Part shown: piece after piece, positions 1 to 5,400 of the stretch | How positions within the stretch are numbered: the first letter of the stretch is position 1 | Layout: each line of letters starts with the position of its first letter | From: Chlamydiota bacterium | Lineage (GTDB): Bacteria > Auribacterota > UBA3054 > B51-G9 | Length of the DNA: 8,226 nt | NCBI GenBank assembly: GCA_030596365.1 | Contig: JAUVKG010000111.1 | Location: forward strand, 1 to 8,226 | Direction: 5' to 3' | Made by a program: the position numbers and the translations under genes | Notes under the pieces: generated by a model | Seen by the model: the letters and a program-made list of their open reading frames with translations, nothing else | The model's database searches: none | Told to the model about the DNA's origin: nothing

Positions 1-1
1 A

Positions 2-1105
2 AAAGCTGCGACGGGAAATAAAAGTCATCATTTTTGCCTTTATCTTCCGAAAGGGAAATATTTAATAAATAAACAAATTCATTTGAAATTACCTTATGTT
101 AAAAATGAAATGGGAGTGAGATGCGGTGTGACATTGACAGGTGACGGCATTGGCAAAACAATCATCAAAGTTAATAATAACGAAGGTTTTTTCTGGCTTG
201 ATATGTCAAATATTCAAAACCAGATAACGTTTAATGTTAGCGATATGTCAATTATTGCAGGAAAATCAAAGAGTGGCACTGCTATTAAATTTACAAAGAA
301 AAAATGGGGAGTGAAACCCTACCGGCAATGTGTATTTAAAAATTTAAATATAAGAGGAGCAAATCCTAATGCGTACTTTTCTTGTGGCTTGTATATTAGC
401 GGCCCATGGTATCCGATATTTCAAAATATAAAAATCAGCGGCGCGAAAAACTGCAAACTCAAATATGCTATGGATACAGGACTTTACGGAGATGATATGT
501 ATCAGCCTATTTTAAATAATGTTGACGTTGAAAACGCGGTAAACGGAATATGGCATCAAGGGCATACCGAACCGGAAGACGGTATTATTTATAAAAGTGA
601 TTTGATAAATACCAAATACGGGGTTAAGATTTTCCCGAGAATGGGATCGGATTGGGCGGAACCCGGTTTTCATGTTTGGAATTCAAGTATTCAGTATCAA
701 AAAAAAGGTATTTGGGTTAATGGAGCTCGACAAACATTTTTTCATGCCAATAATTTTTATCGTCTGCCGTCTAAAAAAGCATATAGGTCTTCTATGGCGA
801 TTTGGTATGAATATTCCAGTCAGGGAATTTGTGATGAGAATATGTTTGTCAACAATATTAAAGATAATAAGAATATTTTCATACAAACCGATGCACATGT
901 CGGATATATTTATTCTTTTAATAATGTTTTTGCCGGGTATGGATGCGCATTTAATAATACAAGTTCAAATTTATTTCATCCCGGAAATTTAGTTACAAAG
1001 TTCTACAATTTTTCCGCTGATAATAGTTATCTGATAAATGTCATTCCTGAAAAAGACGCGCACGGATTCCTGATTTCTAAAGGCAATAAAAAGTATAATA
1101 AATAA
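2..1105 (+). CDS. Pectate-lyase-3-like right-handed beta-helix protein, 5' end missing
   Basis: This is the C-terminal 367 residues of a larger gene that enters from the left edge. The frame is open from base 2, and the TTG at 83 is not a convincing start because the codons before it read as good protein (LLYLPKGKYLINKQIHL, about bases 38-88). The block 'P-K-G-x-Y-L-I' followed by 'L-T-G-D-G-I-G-K-T' (bases 134-160) is the hallmark of the N-terminal part of Pectate_lyase_3 / GH28-related domains. The rest shows repeating beta-helix rungs such as NLNIRG, NIKISGAKN and NVDVENAVNGI, and is rich in Asn, Gly and aromatic residues. Such proteins bind or cleave polysaccharides, usually outside the cytoplasm, but the signal peptide region is not visible. 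I see no residue set that decides between lyase, hydrolase or a non-catalytic (for example tailspike-like) role. The sulfatase starts 32 bases downstream, which suggests shared glycan work. The fold call is fairly sure; the activity is unknown. Confidence 0.75.
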   Translation, partial: KAATGNKSHHFCLYLPKGKYLINKQIHLKLPYVKNEMGVRCGVTLTGDGIGKTIIKVNNNEGFFWLDMSNIQNQITFNVSDMSIIAGKSKSGTAIKFTKKKWGVKPYRQCVFKNLNIRGANPNAYFSCGLYISGPWYPIFQNIKISGAKNCKLKYAMDTGLYGDDMYQPILNNVDVENAVNGIWHQGHTEPEDGIIYKSDLINTKYGVKIFPRMGSDWAEPGFHVWNSSIQYQKKGIWVNGARQTFFHANNFYRLPSKKAYRSSMAIWYEYSSQGICDENMFVNNIKDNKNIFIQTDAHVGYIYSFNNVFAGYGCAFNNTSSNLFHPGNLVTKFYNFSADNSYLINVIPEKDAHGFLISKGNKKYNK

Positions 1106-1137
1106 AAAATTATATAAAAACACTTCTTTAAAAAATT

Positions 1138-2439
1138 ATGAATAAACCAAATATTCTTTATATTCATTCGCATGATACAGGCCGATATATTCAGCCTTAT
1201 GGTTATGCTGTTGCGACACCGCGCCTTCAGCACCTGGCCGAAGAAGGCGTTATGTTTCGACAGAACTTTTGCGTCAATCCTACCTGTAGTCCGAGTAGGG
1301 CATCTCTTTTGACCGGAAGTTATCCTCATGAGAATGGGATGATTGGATTAGCACATCGTGGATTTTCGCTCAATAATTACGAGCAGCACGTGATTCGTAC
1401 ATTACGTAAAGAAGGCTATACATCTGTTCTTACCGGTACCCAGCACATTGCTGCTCCTACGGCTGATAAAACAGCATGGCAGGTCATAGGCTATGACAGA
1501 TATCTTGATGGTGCTGAACATGAACAGGCAGCTTCGTTTCTGGAAAATCCGCCCAGGGAACCTTTCTTCCTCTCGGTTGGATTTTTTGAGACGCACAGAG
1601 AGTTTCCGGAGCTTATCGATACGCCTGACGATCCACGTTATTGTCTTCCGCCTGCGCATCTTCCGGACACCCCGTCGACTCGTCAGGATATTGCCAGATT
1701 TAAAGCTTCCGCGCGAATATTGGATTATAAAGTCGGGGTTGTATTAGATGCACTGGAACGCAGTGGGATGGCGGAAAACACGCTGGTTATCTGCACGACA
1801 GATCATGGGATTGCTTTTCCCAGAATGAAATGTAACCTGCATGATTCCGGCATTGGTACCATGCTCATTATGCGCGGTCCCGGAGTATTCACCGGTGGAA
1901 AGGTGATAGACAGCATGACCAGTCATCTTGATGTTTTTCCAACAATTTGTGACCTCCTGAATATTAACTCTCCACCTTGGTTGCGGGGCACGTCATTGTT
2001 GCCTCTGGTTCGGGGAGAAATTGGTGAAATACATGATCAACTGTTTTTTGAAGTGAACTACCACGCTGCATATGAACCCATGAGAGCTGTTCGGACCAAA
2101 CGCTGGAAGTACATAAAACGTTTCGATGGGCGTTCCACACCTGTTTTACCGAACTGTGATGATGGTGAGAGTAAGTCGGTCTTGCTTGAACATGGCTGGG
2201 GAGAGCGTCGTGTGGCGGAGGAATCGCTTTTTGATCTGTTTTTTGATCCCAACGAGGCAAATAATCTTATCGAAAATGTGGACAGCCAAACAATTCTGAA
2301 GGATATGAGGGATTGTCTGGAAAAATGGATGAAAGAAACGGATGATCCGCTTCTGAGGGGTGCTATTCATGCACCTGCAGGAGCAATTGTAAATGATGTT
2401 AATGGTCTTTCTCCATACGAAAACCCGCAGCCTGTTTAA
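1138..2439 (+). CDS. Sulfatase, SGSH-like (N-sulfoglucosamine sulfohydrolase type), cytoplasmic
   Basis: A complete 433-residue type I sulfatase, which would hydrolyse sulfate esters or sulfamates on a sugar. The active-site signature is C50-S-P-S-R54 followed by ASLLTG; C50 must be oxidised to formylglycine by a maturase, and none is in the window. Other family landmarks are D13 near the N-terminus, H103, H153-R154 after PFFLSVGFF, and D222-H223-G in CTTDHG. The segments NGMIGLAHRG and GIAFPRMKCNLHDSG resemble human heparan N-sulfatase (from memory), so sulfated aminosugars are a possible substrate, not a proven one. The protein begins MNKPNILYIHSHD without a signal peptide, so it should act in the cytoplasm on imported oligosaccharides. 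The usual Asp-Asp metal pair reads His12-Asp13. No Shine-Dalgarno is seen before the ATG. The gene follows the beta-helix gene by 32 bases. Its G+C is well above that of its neighbours, which hints at separate acquisition. The family is sure; the substrate is not. Confidence 0.93.
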   Translation: MNKPNILYIHSHDTGRYIQPYGYAVATPRLQHLAEEGVMFRQNFCVNPTCSPSRASLLTGSYPHENGMIGLAHRGFSLNNYEQHVIRTLRKEGYTSVLTGTQHIAAPTADKTAWQVIGYDRYLDGAEHEQAASFLENPPREPFFLSVGFFETHREFPELIDTPDDPRYCLPPAHLPDTPSTRQDIARFKASARILDYKVGVVLDALERSGMAENTLVICTTDHGIAFPRMKCNLHDSGIGTMLIMRGPGVFTGGKVIDSMTSHLDVFPTICDLLNINSPPWLRGTSLLPLVRGEIGEIHDQLFFEVNYHAAYEPMRAVRTKRWKYIKRFDGRSTPVLPNCDDGESKSVLLEHGWGERRVAEESLFDLFFDPNEANNLIENVDSQTILKDMRDCLEKWMKETDDPLLRGAIHAPAGAIVNDVNGLSPYENPQPV

Positions 2440-2514
2440 AAAGATTTCCGTTTCACGCAAATCTGATTTCAAAGTGCGAGAATATGAGTGTTGGTGAATA
2501 AAATCAATAAAAAG

Positions 2515-2637
2515 CTTAGTTGACTTAGAGTCTTAGTGGTAAAAAAAATTATAAAATTAACCACGCTAACGAAGTAACGCTGTAGTCACGTTCAGGCACG
2601 AAGTTTACCTAACGAAGTAACGGCGTACTCGCGTTCA
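2515..2637. repeat. Intergenic short repeats (CTTAG and TAACGAAGTAACG types)
   Basis: The 244-base gap between the sulfatase and the metallo-hydrolase has no credible gene. CTTAG occurs three times at 2515, 2524 and 2532, spaced 8-9 bases apart, and GTGGT (2536-2540) can pair with ACCAC (2560-2564) across an A/T-only stretch. After this, a 29-base unit occurs twice as a direct repeat, at 2566-2594 and 2609-2637. Both copies start CTAACGAAGTAACG and end CGTTCA, and they match at 25 of 29 positions by hand count. The layout resembles dispersed intergenic repeats known from many environmental bacterial genomes. Whether it is transcribed, or a remnant of a mobile unit, is not visible. Confidence 0.6.
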
Positions 2638-2683
2638 AGAAGAAATAAAAAAATTCATTATGTGATAATTCTATTTCTATGGG

Positions 2684-3511
2684 ATGATAGTGCAAAAAAA
2701 TATGAAAAAAAGTTTTACCCTTTGGCAATTGCCTTCGCAGGGACCGTCACAAATGTCAAGTTATGTTATTAAATCCTCAACCGGTAAAATAATAGTTATT
2801 GATGGCGGAATGACATGTGATGGTATTTACCTGAAAAAATTCATTGCGAGTCACGGGAATCATGTTGACAGTTGGTTCTTAACTCATCCTCATTTAGATC
2901 ACATTGATGCTCTGACATGGATTTTATTAAATCAGGGGGATTTAAAAATCAATAAAATATACGCTTCATTTCCGTCTTTGGAATGGATTAAGAAATATGA
3001 AGCAATCTATGCTGACGCTATTCAGGAATTTAATGCTGCATTAAAAATGTCGGGCAGAAAATATATCAATATTAATTATGGTGATACTTTTGACGTTGAC
3101 GGAATTTATATAGAAATTCTTTCAAATGTAAATCTTGAGATAACATTCAACGCGATAAATAATTCCAGTATTGTGATAAAAATTTCCGATGAAATTAAAT
3201 CAATTCTGTTTCTCGCTGATCTTGGCTCAGAAGCCGGTGACAAATTATTAAAAATTATAGATCACAAAAAATTAAAAGCCGATTATGTTCAAATGGCGCA
3301 TCATGGTCAGAATGGTGTTAACAAAAGTTTTTATGAAATTGTTCAACCTGAATATTGTTTATGGCCAACTCCGCTTTGGCTGTGGAATAATGATAATGGG
3401 GGAGGGGAAGGTTCTGGACCGTGGCTTACTTTACAAGTGCGTCAATGGATGAAAGAATTGAAAGTTAAGAAAAATTATGTTTCAGCATTTGGAATTATAG
3501 AAATAGAGTAA
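2684..3511 (+). CDS. Metallo-beta-lactamase-fold hydrolase, substrate unknown
   Basis: A 275-residue soluble protein of the metallo-beta-lactamase superfamily. The metal-binding motif T-H68-P-H70-L-D72-H73 is intact. It is preceded by the strand IIVIDGG (36-42) and followed by NNSSIVIKI (159-167), the second-metal Asp in F-L-A-D179-L-G, and A-H206-H207-G. The NNSS ... LADLG ... AHHG order resembles the hydrolase domain of ComEC-like proteins and their stand-alone relatives, but there are no membrane segments. The C-terminal part is rich in Trp (LWPTPLWLWNNDNGGGEG, about 226-243), possibly a substrate lid. There is no signal peptide, so the protein is probably cytoplasmic. Phosphodiester or other ester hydrolysis would be typical for the fold, but nothing here identifies the substrate. 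The ATG at 2684 gives the longest frame; a second ATG at 2702 (residue 7) is an equally possible start, as neither has a ribosome binding site. The gene stands alone, separated by gaps of 244 and 125 bases. Confidence 0.88.
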   Translation: MIVQKNMKKSFTLWQLPSQGPSQMSSYVIKSSTGKIIVIDGGMTCDGIYLKKFIASHGNHVDSWFLTHPHLDHIDALTWILLNQGDLKINKIYASFPSLEWIKKYEAIYADAIQEFNAALKMSGRKYININYGDTFDVDGIYIEILSNVNLEITFNAINNSSIVIKISDEIKSILFLADLGSEAGDKLLKIIDHKKLKADYVQMAHHGQNGVNKSFYEIVQPEYCLWPTPLWLWNNDNGGGEGSGPWLTLQVRQWMKELKVKKNYVSAFGIIEIE

Positions 3512-3513
3512 TA

Positions 3514-3533
3514 GTTAACGAATAACGATTTTT
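3514..3533 (+). terminator. Weak terminator-like hairpin after the metallo-hydrolase gene
   Basis: GTTA (3514-3517) can pair with TAAC (3523-3526), followed two bases later by five T (3529-3533). The stem is only four pairs and AT-rich, so termination would be weak. The position just after the stop codon is the main argument. The hairpin also contains TAACGAATAACG, close to the repeat word in the preceding gap, so it may simply be a repeat remnant. Confidence 0.25.
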
Positions 3534-3550
3534 GTTTTCCTGTAAGGATG

Positions 3551-3579
3551 TTGTCTTCAACGTCTTTATTTGATATAAT
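3551..3579 (+). promoter_or_regulatory. Sigma-70-type promoter with extended -10 before the kinase gene
   Basis: TTGTCT (3551-3556, four of six matches to TTGACA) and TATAAT (3574-3579, perfect) are separated by 17 bases, and TG at 3571-3572 gives an extended -10. Transcription would start near 3586, leaving a leader of about 50 bases before the ATG at 3637. A second TATAAT at 3615-3620 lies too close to the start codon to be a likely -10. The promoter suggests that the kinase is transcribed independently of the metallo-hydrolase. Confidence 0.6.
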
Positions 3580-3636
3580 ATCCGGCTTAAAATCAATTTT
3601 TAAAGTAGTGAGAATATAATATCAATAAAGGGAAAA

Positions 3637-5025
3637 ATGTCAAAAAAAATGAACGTTAACTTAAAAGTAAAACCGGTTCTTGATCCGGGATTTATTCCGG
3701 CTGTGCTTTGGAATAAAGAATTTAGAAAAAAAACGGCTCAGGAAGGCGGCGAAAAAATCGTTATTATTCTTGAACGTACAAACGGAACAAGATCAACATA
3801 TTCAACTGATATTCTGAAAAATGATGAAGATAATTTGAATATAAAATATGTTGAACGTTTAGTGAAATTTTTACTTTGGATGAAAGGCGGTTATAAAGTT
3901 ACTATTGCCGGAAATGAAAATATCGCGAAACAAATTGCTGAAATATATTCCAAAGACGGTAAAAGAGCTTTTGATAACGACATTATGGGACGTAAAGTCT
4001 ATGGGAAAGAGTTCACTGTAGATTATTGCGAACTGCATAATGCTCCGGTATCTAAAGAAATGTCCGTTAAACTCGGAGGAAATCTTGATGGCTGTAGAAT
4101 TGGTTTTGATTTAGGTGGTTCAGACAGAAAATGTTCAGCAGTTATTGACGGTAAAGTCGTTCATACAGAAGAAATAGAATGGGATCCTTATTTTCAGAAA
4201 AATCCTGAATGGCATAAAAAAGAAATTATGGATACTTTAAAAAGAGCCGCGGAAAAATTGCCGCGTGTTGATGCTATTGGCGGCAGTTCGGCCGGTGTGT
4301 ATGTTGATAACAAGGTTCGTGTAGCATCGCTTTTTCGTGGAGTCTCCGAAGAAGATTTTAAAAATAAAGTCGTTAACATATTTTTGGATATTCAAAAAGA
4401 ATGGAATGATATTCCTTTTGTATTAGTTAATGATGGCGAAGTTACTGCTTTGGCAGGCGCAATGGAATTAAACGACAATGCGGTTTTGGGAATATCTATG
4501 GGCACAAGTCTGGCTGTTGGTTATGTTAATCCTGACGGCAATATTACTGACTGGTTAAATGAACTGGCTTTTGCTCCCGTCGATTACAGAGATGATGCTC
4601 CGGTAGATGAATGGTCAGGCGATATTGGTTGCGGGGTACAATATTTTTCCCAACAGGCTGTTGCAAGATTATCATCTTTGGCAGGAATTGAATTTGATGA
4701 AAAAATGCCTTTCCCCGAACGCTTAGTTGAAATTCAAAAATTAATGGCTGAAGGAGATGACAGGGCTGCTAAAATTTACGAAACTATAGGAACTTATTTT
4801 GCTTATACTATTGCGCATTACGCGGAGTTTTATGAGATAAAAAATCTGCTGATTCTCGGACGCGTAACTTCCGGTAAAGGAGGTGATTTAATTTTATCCA
4901 CCGCCGAAAAAGTTTTGGAACTTGAATTTCCCTCTCTGGTGAAAAAAATAAAATTCAGAACACCGGATGAAAAAAATAAACGTCACGGACAAGCTGTCGC
5001 TGCAGCAAGTTTGCCGAGTATTTAA
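3637..5025 (+). CDS. ROK-like sugar kinase (probable glucokinase/hexokinase) with extra N-terminal domain
   Basis: A complete 462-residue protein whose C-terminal two thirds has the ASKHA kinase fold: phosphate-1 loop G156-F-D-L-G-G-S (156-162), the VNDGE motif with D266 as probable catalytic base, phosphate-2 loop GISMGTS (285-291), and an adenosine-side segment LLILGRVTSGKGG (404-416). These match ROK-family sugar kinases. The usual ROK zinc motif (C-x-C-G-x-x-G-C-x-E) is not found; only GCGVQ (331-335) is nearby. Residues 1 to about 150 form an extra domain without a recognisable family, so the protein is much longer than the usual 300-residue ROK kinase. It would phosphorylate a free hexose with ATP in the cytoplasm. 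The downstream mutase-phosphorylase fusion makes glucose the likely substrate, an inference from context. The ATG at 3637 is preceded by AAAGGGA at short spacing, a modest ribosome binding site. Fold confidence is high, substrate moderate. Confidence 0.82.
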   Translation: MSKKMNVNLKVKPVLDPGFIPAVLWNKEFRKKTAQEGGEKIVIILERTNGTRSTYSTDILKNDEDNLNIKYVERLVKFLLWMKGGYKVTIAGNENIAKQIAEIYSKDGKRAFDNDIMGRKVYGKEFTVDYCELHNAPVSKEMSVKLGGNLDGCRIGFDLGGSDRKCSAVIDGKVVHTEEIEWDPYFQKNPEWHKKEIMDTLKRAAEKLPRVDAIGGSSAGVYVDNKVRVASLFRGVSEEDFKNKVVNIFLDIQKEWNDIPFVLVNDGEVTALAGAMELNDNAVLGISMGTSLAVGYVNPDGNITDWLNELAFAPVDYRDDAPVDEWSGDIGCGVQYFSQQAVARLSSLAGIEFDEKMPFPERLVEIQKLMAEGDDRAAKIYETIGTYFAYTIAHYAEFYEIKNLLILGRVTSGKGGDLILSTAEKVLELEFPSLVKKIKFRTPDEKNKRHGQAVAAASLPSI

Positions 5026-5036
5026 TTTTATAAAAA

Positions 5037-5050
5037 GCCCTGGAAAGGGC
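5037..5050. terminator. Small hairpin after the kinase gene, terminator-like on the minus strand
   Basis: GCCCT (5037-5041) pairs with AGGGC (5046-5050) around a GGAA tetraloop, 11 bases after the kinase stop codon. On the + strand no T run follows. On the - strand the stem is followed by five T (complement of 5032-5036), so it looks more like a terminator for leftward transcription, or a bidirectional end with poor + efficiency. No leftward gene is seen in the window. Confidence 0.35.
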
Positions 5051-5071
5051 GAAATGATATTATTGTAACTG

Positions 5072-5084
5072 ACCTCGGTGAGGT
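5072..5084. repeat. Small palindrome at the left edge of the repeat cluster
   Basis: ACCTC (5072-5076) and GAGGT (5080-5084) form a five-pair stem with a three-base loop. It lies 12 bases outside the larger inverted repeat and is probably part of the same repeat family, as composition changes here from AT-rich to GC-rich. Confidence 0.45.
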
Positions 5085-5096
5085 AGGCAGATAACC

Positions 5097-5226
5097 GAAA
5101 CTCTCCGGTCGCTTAGCGCACTTGGGATTACTAAGGAGAAATCCCCCTGAATCCCCCTTTACAAAAGGGGGAATAATAACCGGCTTCAACGAGGCCGCGT
5201 GCCTCGCGCCGTACCCGGAGAGTTTC
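5097..5226. repeat. 130-base palindromic element with perfect 12-base terminal inverted repeats
   Basis: GAAACTCTCCGG (5097-5108) is repeated exactly in inverted orientation at 5215-5226. Outward, the pairing continues with two mismatches for about seven more bases on each side. Inside are further hairpins: CGCT/AGCG around 5110-5118, a pyrimidine/purine hairpin at 5152-5172, and GAGGC/GCCTC at 5191-5205. No gene is present and the stretch is more GC-rich than the flanking genes. The structure fits a non-autonomous mobile repeat (MITE or REP-like) that carries a second repeat inside it. The inverted repeat is directly visible; mobility is inferred. No target-site duplication was identified. 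Confidence 0.7.
5141..5172. repeat. ATCCCCC direct repeat plus C/G hairpin, nested inside the larger palindrome
   Basis: ATCCCCC occurs at 5141-5147 and 5151-5157. The second copy opens a nine-pair hairpin, TCCCCCTTT (5152-5160) with AAAGGGGGA (5164-5172), loop ACA. Sequences of this AATCCCCC...GGGGG type are, as I recall, dispersed in many unrelated bacterial genomes and are often mis-annotated as small proteins containing 'PPFxKGGxGG'. The - strand translation here does give such a phrase (PPFVKGDSGGF). It lies inside the 12-base inverted repeat, which suggests a later insertion or a composite element. Confidence 0.65.
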
Positions 5227-5290
5227 AGGTATGTCGGGGGCCACAAAAGATCATCAGACTAAATAGGGTTACAAAGGTTCTGACGAAAAA

Positions 5291-5337
5291 ACTCCCCTCC
5301 TTACCAAGGAGGGGTGGCACAAAGTGCCGGGGTGGTT
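5291..5337. repeat. Double-hairpin repeat (CCCCTCC type) upstream of the phosphorylase fusion
   Basis: CCCCTCCTT (5294-5302) pairs perfectly with AAGGAGGGG (5306-5314) over a three-base loop. It is followed by GGCAC (5316-5320) paired with GTGCC (5324-5328), and then GGGGTGGTT (5329-5337). This double hairpin matches a widespread intergenic repeat type that I recall from several bacterial phyla. It has no T run after the stems, so it is not a standard terminator. It sits 64 bases before the fusion gene and would lie in its leader if transcription begins upstream. The rest of the 5026-5400 gap shows no credible gene and no clear promoter. Confidence 0.65.
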
Positions 5338-5400
5338 CTCGTATTGGTAAGAATTTTTGGTAAAAATGAGCGAAATAATAACTAACGACTTAAACAAAAT

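Noticed and set aside
1402..2472. Several - strand frames and one + strand frame of 60-108 residues
   Set aside because: They are shadows of the sulfatase, whose frame has intact family motifs throughout; the longer open shadows follow from its higher G+C.
2566..2637. CRISPR-like array
   Set aside because: Only two imperfect copies exist with a 14-base gap, and there are no cas genes.
2661..2669. TGTGATAAT as an extended -10 promoter before the metallo-hydrolase
   Set aside because: No -35 box is found at 16-18 bases, and the leader to the ATG at 2684 would be only about 8 bases. It is possible if translation starts at 2702, but too weak to list.
3615..3620. Second TATAAT before the kinase
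   Set aside because: It is too close to the start codon for a normal leader and has no suitable -35 box; the site at 3574-3579 is much better.
5028..5246. 72-residue frame on the - strand in the repeat cluster
   Set aside because: It lies almost wholly in palindromic repeats, and its PPFVKGDSGGF phrase is the typical translation of a dispersed repeat, not a protein family.
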